Shown: one piece after another, positions 27,757 to 37,773 of the stretch
Position numbering within the stretch: position 1 is the first letter of the stretch
Layout of the letters: each line of letters starts with the position of its first letter
From: SUP05 sp964577715
Lineage (GTDB): Bacteria > Pseudomonadota > Gammaproteobacteria > PS1 > Pseudothioglobaceae
Reading direction: 5' to 3'
Assembly: GCA_964577715.1 (NCBI GenBank)
Contig: CAZOAA010000003.1
Location: forward strand, 17,925-81,924
DNA: 64,000 nt
Made by a program: the position numbers and the translations under genes
Notes under the pieces: model-generated
The model's input: the letters and a program-made list of their open reading frames with translations, nothing else
What the model was told of the DNA's origin: nothing
Database searches by the model: none

Positions 27757-28878
27757 TTATTCAAAACCCCACTCCTTCAAATACTCTTTTTTAATCTTAT
27801 CCATCGAATAGTTTTTCTCAATTCTCTTTCGCGCCTGTTTTCCTGATATTTTTCTCTCTTGTTTATTTCCTATTAACTGTAGGAGCGAACTAGCTATACA
27901 TTGATCATCTCCTACTGGACAGACTCGTCCATATTGACCGACAATATACGCTGAATCTCCCACATCGGTTACAACACAAGGCACTTCAGATGCCATCGCT
28001 TCTCCAATCACATTAGGAAACCCTTCACCCCAAGCTGAGGAAGAAACAGCTATATCTAACGCTGACATAATCCTTGGGACGTCTGATCGTTCGCCTAAAA
28101 AACGAATCGATAGATTGTTACTCAGATCACTCGTAACACCGTGGCCAATTAATAAAAACAACACTTTTTGTTTACTGCCAGTACTATATAAGCTGTCTAC
28201 TGCATGATCTATCGTACGCAGAAGTGTAGCATGATCTTTCATTGGATGTAAACGAGAGATGTGTCCAACTAAAATCGTACTTTCAGAAACCTCTAACTCC
28301 TTACGCAATTGTTGACGACGATTTTTATCTGGACGAAATTTTTGTAAATCAAAACCGTTAGGAATTATCTTTGTTTTTTTTGACAAAAATCCAATATCGC
28401 AATGTTGCTCTGCACTAAGACTTGAGTTATAAATAATACTATGCGGAAAAAAAGATAGCCAGCGCCCCAACACAATCAACCAGCGAGTTTGGATTTTCTC
28501 ACTGTTGATATCATACAAAGTCTGTCTCACATTCCAAAATAGTTTTTTCTTTCTGTGCATTGGATCAAACAAAAAAACCGCTGCAGTTGCAACTATATTT
28601 CCATGATACATCCAGCCTTGCACAATGTCTGGATTAAAAGATCGCATAATCTGTCTCAACTTCTTAATAGTCTGCCAACTAGGGCGTGCTCCTTGTCCCA
28701 AATCCAACGTCTCAACCTTAACACCCAAAGTCTCAATCTGCTCGGTAATTTTCCCTCGACCCATTAATGAAATAACCGAAGAGTTTAAGGCTTCATCTCG
28801 TAGAGATGCTAATAACTTATACAGCATCATTTCTGCCCCACCAGTGTCTAAATCGGTAATGATATGTGTAATTTTCAT
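27757..28878 (-). CDS. Glycosyltransferase family 4
   Basis: GT-B transferase of 373 residues. N-terminal DLDTGGAEMMLYKLLASL is the typical GT4 acceptor-domain opening, and DIVQGWMYHGN follows. The C-terminal donor domain has VGHISRLHPMKDHATLL and SSAWGEGFPNVIGEAMASEVPCVVTDVGD with the EX7E pair. Sugar and linkage cannot be read. It lies in the glycan operon with a short gap (26 bases) before asnB. Confidence 0.9.
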   Translation of the reverse strand: MKITHIITDLDTGGAEMMLYKLLASLRDEALNSSVISLMGRGKITEQIETLGVKVETLDLGQGARPSWQTIKKLRQIMRSFNPDIVQGWMYHGNIVATAAVFLFDPMHRKKKLFWNVRQTLYDINSEKIQTRWLIVLGRWLSFFPHSIIYNSSLSAEQHCDIGFLSKKTKIIPNGFDLQKFRPDKNRRQQLRKELEVSESTILVGHISRLHPMKDHATLLRTIDHAVDSLYSTGSKQKVLFLLIGHGVTSDLSNNLSIRFLGERSDVPRIMSALDIAVSSSAWGEGFPNVIGEAMASEVPCVVTDVGDSAYIVGQYGRVCPVGDDQCIASSLLQLIGNKQERKISGKQARKRIEKNYSMDKIKKEYLKEWGFE

Positions 28879-28936
28879 TTAAATAATACTCAAACCTTTA
28901 AGTCTTGAACAAATCCACAAGCAATGTAGAGCATAG

Positions 28937-30265
28937 TTAATGAAGTTTTTTTCTATCAATTCTATTTAAAAAGCATGTCACAAACAGCGTTAAAATTGGC
29001 TCTATTGGCAGCCTATACTTTACTCCTATTATTGGACCAGTTATGGCGAAGAAGTAACCCACCAAGAGCAGGAGTGTGGTTGTCGTTATAGGTGGCAATG
29101 TCACAATCATCTTAAATACACCTATCAGTGCTAGCATTGTAAACATTATAGATATGATAGTGCCAACTACTAAAATTGAAAGATAGAGAAATCCGCTACT
29201 ATTCTTTATATAATTGAATAATTTCTCAACCATACCGTTTCCTTTAGTCTCATAAAAAGACGGGTGCTCCATTGCTCGCAAAGCTGGAGCATAGACCGCA
29301 CTCGGTGCTAACAAATTAATTGTAGAACCTACTATCCATGCTTTTAATACATTCAAGAAACCAAATTCAAACAGTATATCCTTGCCCACATTAGCCTGAT
29401 ACGAACTGCTTTCAAATGGATTTGGTGATAACGCCCCTAACTGATCACGCTGTAATGCCGAGGCCAACCTTTCTCTAGCTAATTGTTGCCCTTCTTGATA
29501 ACTACCTTGCCCAGAATATTGATAAGTCGCAGGAACAACCCAGCCTAAAAGGTGTGTTCCTGTCTGAGACACTAACGCTGTTGACCCGTACTTTTGATAA
29601 TTACGCTGGTGAATACTACCCAACAAAACCCCAACAATAACTAAATAAAGCATTGCTAGTGTTCCAATTTCTAGAATAGTATCTCTATGCCACAGCCTCC
29701 AACCCACCAAACCAATTAACAAAACTGGTAACAAGTAATAAGAAGATGGACGCACTAAAGTTGCTAGAGATACAAATAGTGCCAATAGAGCGAGCCACCT
29801 AGTTTGTTCACTCTGTAAATACTGAAGCAGTGAAAAAATAAATAAAATAAATAGAAATAGAAATAAAGTATCTGTTAAAAGTGAAGTAGATAGTATTATC
29901 ATATTCAAATTAATAACGGACAAAATTCCTGCAATCCAAAACCCCTTGCCAAAAATGGATTTTGCCATTGAAGCAATCACAACACAGCTAATACTATCTA
30001 ACAGAATTTGGATTGAAATTACATTCCATAATGACTCACCAAATATAGTATAAATAGATGAAAAAAACAAAGGGTATCCTGGAACCCTTTCATGGGTTAC
30101 ACCTAAAAAACCATTTTCTGGGAACTGTTGTGCGAGCCGAATATAAATAGATTGATCCTCAGTAAACAGATAGTCTAACTCAACAAAAAATAAAGCATAA
30201 CCGACACGTACTAACAACGCCAATAGAAATAGGAACATTGCATCTTTTTCTATCTTATGATCCAT
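28937..30265 (-). CDS. Polytopic GT39/ArnT-like glycosyltransferase
   Basis: 442 residues with about ten or more hydrophobic helices and an early acidic luminal loop (ELDYLFTEDQSIYIRLAQQ) followed by ERVPGYPLFFSSIY, the layout of GT-C enzymes that use polyprenyl-phosphate sugars. It probably acts on the periplasmic face. The GT2 domain of the fusion gene at 34.2-35.6 kb could make such a polyprenyl-phosphate sugar donor (inference). Its start overlaps the upstream methyltransferase end by 11 bases. Confidence 0.75.
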   Translation of the reverse strand: MDHKIEKDAMFLFLLALLVRVGYALFFVELDYLFTEDQSIYIRLAQQFPENGFLGVTHERVPGYPLFFSSIYTIFGESLWNVISIQILLDSISCVVIASMAKSIFGKGFWIAGILSVINLNMIILSTSLLTDTLFLFLFILFIFSLLQYLQSEQTRWLALLALFVSLATLVRPSSYYLLPVLLIGLVGWRLWHRDTILEIGTLAMLYLVIVGVLLGSIHQRNYQKYGSTALVSQTGTHLLGWVVPATYQYSGQGSYQEGQQLARERLASALQRDQLGALSPNPFESSSYQANVGKDILFEFGFLNVLKAWIVGSTINLLAPSAVYAPALRAMEHPSFYETKGNGMVEKLFNYIKNSSGFLYLSILVVGTIISIMFTMLALIGVFKMIVTLPPITTTTLLLLVGYFFAITGPIIGVKYRLPIEPILTLFVTCFLNRIDRKKLH

Positions 30266-30977
30266 CTTTTTCCAACACTACCATCAAACGAAACGCCATC
30301 ATACTGCCAAAAAACGGAAGAATCTTCTCTTCTATCTTGAGCACGGCGTGTACCCATTTATAAGGAAGTAAGGACCACGACTTAAATCCTCCAGAGAGAG
30401 GGTAGGCAAAAAGACTTAGCCAATCTGAACTGTTAATCGTAAATCCTTTTACTGCTGCAAGAAATAGTTGCGGATCCTGCTTAAAAAGTATAGTTGGAAT
30501 TGCCTGGTTGGATTCATAAGGATCTTTATCTACTTCTACTTTACAAGGATCATTTATACTCCACCTCATTTCAACTGGCTCATTGTGTCCAATTTTATAT
30601 AATAATTTACTAACAGGGGTAATACCAGGCTCAACCATAATTACTCTGCCACCTGGCTTCAAAATACGGTGCGCCTCAGCAAAAAAAGGTAATGGGCACT
30701 GCAAATGATGCAATACATCAAATAACACAATATTTGAAAATACATTACTATCAAATGGCATATTCTGTGCATCAGCCACCACATCTACTCCAACAGAATA
30801 TTGAATATCACTCTTAACCAGCCTCCCTTCACCAATATGTAGATTCCCAATACCACCACCAATTTCTAAAGTATCTCCATCGCACATAACACTTTCAATC
30901 TTTTGGTAGAAATTCTTATAAATAGCTCGTAATACAGGTTTATTTTTCCATTGTTGTTTATAAAATTCTAAATTCAT
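30255..30977 (-). CDS. Class I SAM-dependent methyltransferase
   Basis: 240 residues with the SAM-binding motif LEIGGGIGNLHIG (about residues 37-49), VGVDVVADAQNMPFDSNVF, and LFDVLHHL with EAHRILKPGGRVIMVEPG. This is the Methyltransf_11 pattern. Glycan operon position suggests methylation of a sugar or lipid-linked intermediate; the target is unknown. It overlaps the GT39-like gene. Confidence 0.85.
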   Translation of the reverse strand: MNLEFYKQQWKNKPVLRAIYKNFYQKIESVMCDGDTLEIGGGIGNLHIGEGRLVKSDIQYSVGVDVVADAQNMPFDSNVFSNIVLFDVLHHLQCPLPFFAEAHRILKPGGRVIMVEPGITPVSKLLYKIGHNEPVEMRWSINDPCKVEVDKDPYESNQAIPTILFKQDPQLFLAAVKGFTINSSDWLSLFAYPLSGGFKSWSLLPYKWVHAVLKIEEKILPFFGSMMAFRLMVVLEKDGS

Positions 30978-31066
30978 ATTTTTTTAATATAGTTATAATA
31001 ATTTTTGAACTTGATAAACTTTCCGCTTAATTTTAATAAAAAATATTATTAATAATAACCAGATAT

Positions 31067-31717
31067 TTAGGCAACTGGCAACCGTATTTCACTAAAATCT
31101 TGAAAAACTGGCACTTTGTTTCTTCTACAAAATTCCATGCCATTACTCCACTCTGAGGCTCCATTAATATATATAAAATCAATATTAAAATCTTTAGCGG
31201 CGTTAAAATCAGCCAAAGCATCGCCAAAATACAAGGCGTTATCTAGATTTAATTTTTTCAGATGGTTTTTTTTTGATAATGGACTCCCATATATTCCTTT
31301 AAAAAAATATGATAAATTTCTTTTACTTAATACACTTCTAACTTCTTCTTGCTCACCACCAGAAATTACAAAACAATCTATTTTATGACTATATAGCGAC
31401 TCTAGAATGTCACGAACCCCATTGATCAAATCACAATTAAGTAAACCATCATGACTTAATTTTGAGTATATTTCTAAAGATTTTTCTAAATCTGAATTAT
31501 ATTCTTTTTTCTTTTTTATTATTTTAAAGAAATAATCAAACTTGACAAAACGAGATATACCGCCATTTTTTTTATGATACTTAACAAATTCATCAATTAG
31601 TAATTTATCTTCTCCTTTTAGACTTTTAGCAAAAGCATCAGATTTTACTGCATTGGAATTTAAAATCACCCCATCACAATCGAATATTATATTTGTATAT
31701 TTTTTTATATCAAGCAC
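31067..31717 (-). CDS. HAD-family phosphatase
   Basis: 216 residues. Motif I IIFDCDGVILNSNAVKSDAF (DxDGV), a helical cap, motif II VISGG and a motif III/IV region YFGDALADFNAAK. This is the phosphoglycolate/beta-phosphoglucomutase-like subgroup. It overlaps the CMP-sugar synthetase-like gene by 8 bases, next to an HMGL-like aldolase. In that context it most likely dephosphorylates a ketosugar-acid phosphate, by analogy to the Kdo-8-P or Neu-9-P phosphatase step (inference). Confidence 0.82.
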   Translation of the reverse strand: MLDIKKYTNIIFDCDGVILNSNAVKSDAFAKSLKGEDKLLIDEFVKYHKKNGGISRFVKFDYFFKIIKKKKEYNSDLEKSLEIYSKLSHDGLLNCDLINGVRDILESLYSHKIDCFVISGGEQEEVRSVLSKRNLSYFFKGIYGSPLSKKNHLKKLNLDNALYFGDALADFNAAKDFNIDFIYINGASEWSNGMEFCRRNKVPVFQDFSEIRLPVA

Positions 31718-32447
31718 CTAAAATTTTTTCCACTTTTTTTAAATCATCCAATGTGTCAACCGCTAAAGAATTATTGGAAACTTCTATCATGTGCACATCA
31801 TAGCCCAATTCTAAGAAGCGTAATATCTCTATATCTTCTATATCTTCCAGAGGGGTTTTTTTTTCTACACTCGAAAAAAATGTTAGTAAATCTTTAGGAA
31901 ATGCATAAATACAAACTTGTTTTTTAGCAGCAACAAATGACAATTCTTTTGTTACTGGAATACCATTTCTGCTAGAGTACAATAACCTTTTGTCTACACT
32001 AGTTACTACTTTTGGTATTGTAGGGTTGTTAAAATCATCTTCTGAAATTTGACACATTGCATTTATAATATTTTTTGGATTTTTTTTACTTGCAGCTATT
32101 ACCAACTTTATGTCATCTGGATCAATAATTGGCTCATCCCCTTGTACATTAATATAGATATCCGCCTCAATTACCTTAGAAGCCTCATAAACCCTATCTG
32201 TTCCAGTTTTACAAGATTTAGGAGTCATAATAACATTCATTTTATGTTTATTACAGTGAGAAAACACCCTGTCGTCGTCAGTTGCGACAAAAATATTACT
32301 ACGATCTATAGCCGCACAGCACCTATCATAAGTACGCCTTATCATACTTTGACCACAAATATTCAATAGAGGCTTTCCAGGCAGACGGCTCGAACCATAA
32401 CGAGCTGGTATGATAACAACTACTTTTAAATCAGAACTTATCGGCAT
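31710..32447 (-). CDS. CMP-Kdo synthetase-like cytidylyltransferase (KdsB family)
   Basis: Activates a 3-deoxy-ulosonic acid as its CMP derivative. The sequence shows IIPARYGSSRLPGKPL near the N terminus, VATDDDRVF, TGTDRVYEA and INVQGDEPIIDP, the KdsB family signature. Length of 245 is normal. The housekeeping kdsB is normally elsewhere, so this copy, sitting with an aldolase and HAD phosphatase, may serve a special ulosonic acid. It overlaps the aldolase gene end by 17 bases. Confidence 0.9.
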   Translation of the reverse strand: MPISSDLKVVVIIPARYGSSRLPGKPLLNICGQSMIRRTYDRCCAAIDRSNIFVATDDDRVFSHCNKHKMNVIMTPKSCKTGTDRVYEASKVIEADIYINVQGDEPIIDPDDIKLVIAASKKNPKNIINAMCQISEDDFNNPTIPKVVTSVDKRLLYSSRNGIPVTKELSFVAAKKQVCIYAFPKDLLTFFSSVEKKTPLEDIEDIEILRFLELGYDVHMIEVSNNSLAVDTLDDLKKVEKILGA

Positions 32448-34029
32448 AAATTGAACCTTGAGGTATATTGTAAGTACTAGGTGTTAACATGGTAATTCTT
32501 TGGTTTGACTGCTCCTTAAACAAATCAAACAGTTCAATCATTTTATTTTGTCTAGGATCTTCTAAACTGTATCCATCGAACCCAACTAAACTAATGCTAC
32601 TAGCCTTGCCAATATCAGCTAATGACAATGCGTATCCAGCACTTAATTCATACGGCAGTGTGCATTCTTTTTCATGTACTTGAAATACACCTTCAGAAAT
32701 ATTTAAACCATAGTCCAACAATTCATCAATATTAATTACATCTAAAGTATTATTTAACAATGCTTTAGATGTAATTAATGGTTTAGTTATTTTGGTATAC
32801 AAGCCATGCTCAATTAACATCTTGGATTCATTTGATGACACGTAAACATCAATAAAATTCTTTGGAAATGTTGACTGAATATTAATTGATATGACTATAG
32901 GCTTATAGGTCTTTATATATTGAATAACAGCTTCCTGATAAGTTTGCAAATTTTTACCAGATCCTAAAATTAACACCTCTTTGTTTAAACACCAATTTTT
33001 TGCATTCCAACTGCCCTTGTTATTAGTGTTACCTCGTGCATGTAAAAAAAGATCTTCATCATAATAGCTTGCATCTAATTTTGACATAAAGCTAATTGCT
33101 TGCAAAATTTCTTTATTGCTATACCGGTCACCTACAACCATTTCTTGAATATAAGTTGGATGAATATTATTTATTGCTGCCAAATTATAAAGCAAACTTT
33201 CCCCCCACCCATAATGATTTTTTAATGGTAAAAAATCTGATAAAACTAGGTCAAATAGTGCATCAAGACTATAATCTATCTGATTCTTTTTCTGTAGCTC
33301 TAAAAGAAGATTTTCAGTTTGAGCATTTCCTGCTCCACGACCCATACCAAGTATAGTAGAATCAATCCAAGTAACTCCATTATCTATGGCAGACAAAATA
33401 TTTGATATAGCTAATCCTTTGTTATTATGTGCATGAAACCCTATATCTCCACTCCAATTAGATCTTAGCGATGAAGCTATCCTAACAACATCATCACTCT
33501 CCATACAGCCAAGAGAGTCTGCAAAATAAAGCACATCAATTAGCTCCCAACTTTGTACTAATTTAAAAGCTTTTGACAATTCCACCTCAGATTGATTTTG
33601 TGGTTGCATGATATTCAAACCAACTTGATAGCCAATTTGTTTTAATGTTTTTGCAATCTTAAAACATTGATTAATATTAATAAAATTAGTGGCTATACGT
33701 ACCAAATCAACTCTGGATTTTTTTTTAGATTGGAATAAGATTTGGATAGCTTTATCGATAGAATAATCACTATTTAAAATACTATTTGCATCAATCATTA
33801 CACCAACCAAGATGTCGCTACTTATATTAAGGGAGTCAATATATGTATCAGTCGTATAGGCAAATGCCCCTAAAAATCTATCTTGTGGAAAATTACGAAA
33901 ACCTAACTCTATAACATTAATATTTGAATTATTCATTACATGAAAATATTTTTGAATAACCGACCTATCAAAATCCCAATTATTATAATAACCGCCATCA
34001 CGAAATGTACAGTCCAATATTTTTATCAT
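32431..34029 (-). CDS. DRE-TIM aldolase (HMGL-like) with an additional C-terminal domain
   Basis: The N-terminal ~280 residues match the HMG-CoA lyase/4-hydroxy-2-oxovalerate aldolase family: ILDCTFRDGGYYNNWDF supplies the metal Asp and catalytic Arg, and GDIGFHAHNNKGLA supplies the metal His pair, followed by GMGRGAGNAQTE. The C-terminal ~230 residues begin about VLILGSGKNLQTY and look like a separate Rossmann-type domain that I do not recognise with confidence. Aldol condensation with pyruvate would fit the neighbouring cytidylyltransferase and HAD phosphatase. The 140-base gap upstream may hold a promoter. Confidence 0.8.
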   Translation of the reverse strand: MIKILDCTFRDGGYYNNWDFDRSVIQKYFHVMNNSNINVIELGFRNFPQDRFLGAFAYTTDTYIDSLNISSDILVGVMIDANSILNSDYSIDKAIQILFQSKKKSRVDLVRIATNFININQCFKIAKTLKQIGYQVGLNIMQPQNQSEVELSKAFKLVQSWELIDVLYFADSLGCMESDDVVRIASSLRSNWSGDIGFHAHNNKGLAISNILSAIDNGVTWIDSTILGMGRGAGNAQTENLLLELQKKNQIDYSLDALFDLVLSDFLPLKNHYGWGESLLYNLAAINNIHPTYIQEMVVGDRYSNKEILQAISFMSKLDASYYDEDLFLHARGNTNNKGSWNAKNWCLNKEVLILGSGKNLQTYQEAVIQYIKTYKPIVISINIQSTFPKNFIDVYVSSNESKMLIEHGLYTKITKPLITSKALLNNTLDVINIDELLDYGLNISEGVFQVHEKECTLPYELSAGYALSLADIGKASSISLVGFDGYSLEDPRQNKMIELFDLFKEQSNQRITMLTPSTYNIPQGSIYADKF

Positions 34030-34169
34030 GTTAATACCTATTGCCCCAAAATCTTTAGCAACTTTTTAAAGTTTATATGCAAAACATTTTACAAATTTTA
34101 TACCTTTTTGGTACACTTGTTGCTTTACATGCCCCTAAAGAAATTCATCTTTTTTTATACACATATTAT

Positions 34170-35612
34170 TTATATAATTTTCAATCTTTTATATGCAAAA
34201 ATAACCATCTTAAGCAGCAACCATCCATGACGGAAACGTGATATCTGTGTCTCTCCATACTCTCTTGCTGCATAGCGAATGGGGACCTCTACTATCTTCA
34301 GATTGAGTTTAGTAGCGCCAAATATAAGATCAAAATCCCCAAAAGGATCAAAATCCCCAAAATAAGAACGATTTGCTACAATTTTCTCATAATTTTTCTT
34401 AGTTAATGCCTTAGTGCCGCAAAGAGTATCGGTAAGCCTTTGATTTAGTAACCATGTAAATAGTACAGAAAATGTTCGATTAGCCCAAAAATTTAAGAAA
34501 CGCATTGCCTGGTCATCCATTGGATAGACAAGGCGTGTACCATTGATATACTCACCTTTACCTGAAGCAATTGCATTGTAAAACTTTGGAAGATCCTCTG
34601 GTGGAACAGTAAGATCCGCATCTAAGATCATAAGAACATCTCCACGAGCATGATTAAATCCTTTACGCACTGCATCTCCCTTGCCTTTTCCATCTTGAAC
34701 CAAAACCTTTATATCTTTATCTGGATAGGATTTAATTACTCGATTGATCTCATCCAAGGTGCCATCTTGGCTATTTCCTTCCACATACATAATCTCCAGA
34801 TCTTCACAGAAATCTGGAATTCTCTTTACTGCATTCTCAATATTCCCTTTCTCATTACGACATGGAATTAGCACAGTAGTTGATGGCCGCCTTAATGCCA
34901 CACTAAGCATTGGGCGGGCAACTAAATAGTTCCTAAGCGAGAGACGACGAATTAATGGTAAAGTCCCGATAAAACGATTAATGAATGACCCTACGCCAAA
35001 TAGACTGCGTGGCACCAACTGTTGCCACTCTCGTTTAACTGTTTCAAAATTAGCTAATTGTAAAAAGTTCATAGTATCCTCTGTAGAAATCCAGTTCACT
35101 TCAACTGATGGCATTTTTAGACCAATCTTCTCTCCTAAATTAAGTATAGGTTGCCAATACCATGAGTAGTAAGATATGATAAGCCGAGTATCTGGTGTAC
35201 ATAGAGGATGAAGCTTGGCAAATGCATCTTCACAATCATCTAAATATCCAATTGTATCTGAAAGAATAATAAAATCAAACTGCCCTTTCAACGAAGAAAT
35301 AAAAATTTTGTCTTCTATATCTCCTTGTATAAAATCAAGATTTGGATATTTTTTTTGTGCAATATTCAACATATTAGCACTTAAATCCACACCAACTCCA
35401 TAAGAAGGATTTAAAGCATTTAAAAGTTGTCCTGAGCCACATCCCAATTCCAACACTCTCTTTCCTTCCCCCACAAGGAATCTCATATAAGAATTGTCAT
35501 TTTTATAAAAATAACTATTCTTTTTAATCCACCTATCTCTACTATTAGAAAGTTTATTAGCTTGCTGTATTATTCTCTCTTTTCTATTTGATCTCATTAA
35601 GCCACTCTTCAA
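34170..35612 (-). CDS. Fusion of a SAM methyltransferase and a GT2 (DPM1-like) glycosyltransferase
   Basis: 480 residues in two domains. Residues about 40-230 are a class I methyltransferase with VLELGCGSGQLLNAL, GVGVDLSANML and FIQGDIED. Residues about 240-480 are a family 2 glycosyltransferase of the dolichol/polyprenyl-phosphate mannosyl type: TVLIPCRNEKGNIENAV, GKGKGDAVRKGF, MILDADLTVPPED (DxD), and FGDFDLIFGATK. No C-terminal membrane helices are obvious. It may load a sugar onto polyprenyl phosphate for the GT39-like gene. The two activities are usually separate genes. Confidence 0.85.
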   Translation of the reverse strand: MKSGLMRSNRKERIIQQANKLSNSRDRWIKKNSYFYKNDNSYMRFLVGEGKRVLELGCGSGQLLNALNPSYGVGVDLSANMLNIAQKKYPNLDFIQGDIEDKIFISSLKGQFDFIILSDTIGYLDDCEDAFAKLHPLCTPDTRLIISYYSWYWQPILNLGEKIGLKMPSVEVNWISTEDTMNFLQLANFETVKREWQQLVPRSLFGVGSFINRFIGTLPLIRRLSLRNYLVARPMLSVALRRPSTTVLIPCRNEKGNIENAVKRIPDFCEDLEIMYVEGNSQDGTLDEINRVIKSYPDKDIKVLVQDGKGKGDAVRKGFNHARGDVLMILDADLTVPPEDLPKFYNAIASGKGEYINGTRLVYPMDDQAMRFLNFWANRTFSVLFTWLLNQRLTDTLCGTKALTKKNYEKIVANRSYFGDFDPFGDFDLIFGATKLNLKIVEVPIRYAAREYGETQISRFRHGWLLLKMVIFAYKRLKII

Positions 35613-36657
35613 AAATAAACATTACATTTTCCTTTTTATATGCTTCTGGCAACAAAGAGTTAAGTCTAGTATTTTGGCTTTTTATATTTGACTTTTTCAT
35701 AAGATTAATAAATTGTTTAGAATTATATGCAATTGCAATATTATTACTAACAATCTCCTTAATTCCGCCAGACTTATCTGTGGCAATAACCGGGGTTCCA
35801 GAAACTAAGGACTCTAATACAGAATTAGGCATACCCTCCCAACGCGAAGATAGTAAAAACACATCAGCACCTGCATACCACTGCCATGGGTTATCACAAA
35901 AACCTAAAAATTTAACCTGATCTTGAAGGTTTAATAACTTAACTTTATCAATAAGTTCATATTTTAAATCACCATCGCCCAAAATTGTAAGTGTTGCCTT
36001 TTTATTATTAAGCTCACTAAACCAATGCAATAAACGATCGAATCCTTTTTGAAAAGTTAACCTACCAGAGGCGACATAACACACTCCTCCATTGTCAAAA
36101 CGCCTCATAGGTAATATAGATGATCGTATTGTTTCTACATCAACAATATTTGGTAATATTTCTATCTTGTCTTTAGAGACTGAGAAATCTAATATAAACT
36201 CTTCTTTCATCCTTATCGAAGTACAAATTAACTTATCAGTTCTTGAGTACAAAAGACGGTAAAGAATAGCCATTACTCTTGGTCTTGGATTATTAGGTAA
36301 ACTAATCGATGGAATATTTGCCTCTCTAGTCCATATTTTTATCTTTCGTGGCAATAACCAGCGAATAGCCAATAGAGTTACATTAATATAACCTAAAGTA
36401 GTAAAAATTACCTTAGGATTCAATTGGTGTATTTTTTTTATTAATGGAACAATAGAGCGTTTCAGGGTGATTGTATTTAAGTTGTATATTGAAACACCAT
36501 CCAATACCCTTGAAAGTAGTGGTCCGCTCTTATCAAAGATCACAATTCCAACCGAATGGCCATTACTATGGAGTCCTGACAATAGGTTCAATACAACTCT
36601 CTCCGCACCTCCGCCAGAAAACCTGGGCAGCAAAAATAAAATAGAGTGTCTATTCAT
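35584..36657 (-). CDS. Glycosyltransferase family 4 (PglH/PglJ-like)
   Basis: 357 residues. PRFSGGGAERVVLNLLSGL is the classical opening of GalNAc-type GT4 transferases such as PglH/PglJ. The donor domain shows ASGRLTFQKGFDRLL, FLGFCDNPWQWYAGADVFLLSSRWEGMPNSVLE and SLVSGTPVIAT. It overlaps the downstream MT-GT2 fusion gene by 29 bases and touches the upstream GT4 (1-base spacing), so the three are made together. Exact sugar unknown. Confidence 0.88.
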   Translation of the reverse strand: MNRHSILFLLPRFSGGGAERVVLNLLSGLHSNGHSVGIVIFDKSGPLLSRVLDGVSIYNLNTITLKRSIVPLIKKIHQLNPKVIFTTLGYINVTLLAIRWLLPRKIKIWTREANIPSISLPNNPRPRVMAILYRLLYSRTDKLICTSIRMKEEFILDFSVSKDKIEILPNIVDVETIRSSILPMRRFDNGGVCYVASGRLTFQKGFDRLLHWFSELNNKKATLTILGDGDLKYELIDKVKLLNLQDQVKFLGFCDNPWQWYAGADVFLLSSRWEGMPNSVLESLVSGTPVIATDKSGGIKEIVSNNIAIAYNSKQFINLMKKSNIKSQNTRLNSLLPEAYKKENVMFIFEEWLNEIK

Positions 36658-37773
36658 TTAACTTAGCAAAATATGGTTATAGATAGATAGAATTCTATCA
36701 AGGTGCTTTTTAGATGAAAAATTATCATATGCGAACTTGTACGCATTATCCTTCAATATACTTGCACTTTTATCATTCATAATAATAGAAACCTTATTAG
36801 TAAAATCATTTTTATTATCTGGATTATAAAGCATTCCATTTATTCCATTATTAACAATTTCCATATGGCCACCATACTTAGCAGCAAGAACGGGGGTATT
36901 TTGCAACATCGCCTCCACGATAGACCTGCCAAATGCATCTACAAGGCTCGGAGCAACCAATAAATCTAAAGACGATATTATTTTGTTCGTATCACCAACA
37001 AACCCTGTAAATACTATTCGATTACTCATGCCAGCACTAGAAGTAATTTTTTTTAATTTATCTACATACTCTTTTGGTCCAGCACCGACAACCATCAAAT
37101 AAACATTATTATTATAAATGTCAGAAATATTTTTGATTACGAAGTCTATATTCTTATAATCAACAACTCTTCCAATACACCCTAATAAAAAACATTCAGG
37201 TGGTATATTGTATTTTTCAACAACATAACTTCTTGCTAACTCTTTGTTTACAGTAGATTCTATATTAAACGGGTTATAAACTACTGTTTTTTGATTATCT
37301 TTAATATTCTGTGGTGCGCTCTGCATAACCACATTTGAAATAACTACAAAATAGTCACATAAATACCGAATTAGAAACCAAAATCTTGAGGCGCTAAGTA
37401 AAGTTCTTTGATGCCAAACAAATCCTTTTGAAAAAATTTTTGCTGGTAAGGACCATGATAAATTTACCCTCAAATCATTACCATGCACAATGTCAATTTC
37501 ATTCGCTCTAATAAATCTACTAAAATGAAAGAAATTAGCAAAAATACCTATAATAATCGATAACTTATTAGGAGATTCACCGGCAAGCCTATAAGATTTT
37601 AAAACAGAAAAAGATATATTTCTATAACTTAAGTATTGTGACAACGGTCCATCGCCTCTATGAAGAACAATAATTGCAGGAATATTTGCATCAATTAGAG
37701 ATAAATACAGCTCTAATGTGGATATATGGCTACCGCCAACAGAATCACCAACAAATGGGAAAAGTATTTTCAT
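36658..37773 (-). CDS. Glycosyltransferase family 4
   Basis: 371 residues. FVGDSVGGSHISTLELYLSL opens the acceptor domain, and DIVHGNDLRVN and FVWHQRTLLSASRF follow. The donor domain contains GCIGRVVDYKNIDFV, FTGFVGDTNKIISSLDLLVAPSLVDAFGRSIVEAML and NTPVLAAKYGG (EX7E variant). It starts after a 176-base AT-rich gap that might hold an internal promoter. Sugar unknown. Confidence 0.88.
   Translation of the reverse strand: MKILFPFVGDSVGGSHISTLELYLSLIDANIPAIIVLHRGDGPLSQYLSYRNISFSVLKSYRLAGESPNKLSIIIGIFANFFHFSRFIRANEIDIVHGNDLRVNLSWSLPAKIFSKGFVWHQRTLLSASRFWFLIRYLCDYFVVISNVVMQSAPQNIKDNQKTVVYNPFNIESTVNKELARSYVVEKYNIPPECFLLGCIGRVVDYKNIDFVIKNISDIYNNNVYLMVVGAGPKEYVDKLKKITSSAGMSNRIVFTGFVGDTNKIISSLDLLVAPSLVDAFGRSIVEAMLQNTPVLAAKYGGHMEIVNNGINGMLYNPDNKNDFTNKVSIIMNDKSASILKDNAYKFAYDNFSSKKHLDRILSIYNHILLS

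Noticed and set aside
34040..34060. TTGCCCCAAAA as a possible end of the IS1595-like element
   Set aside because: Only about 8 bases match the terminal repeat and no partner end is visible nearby.
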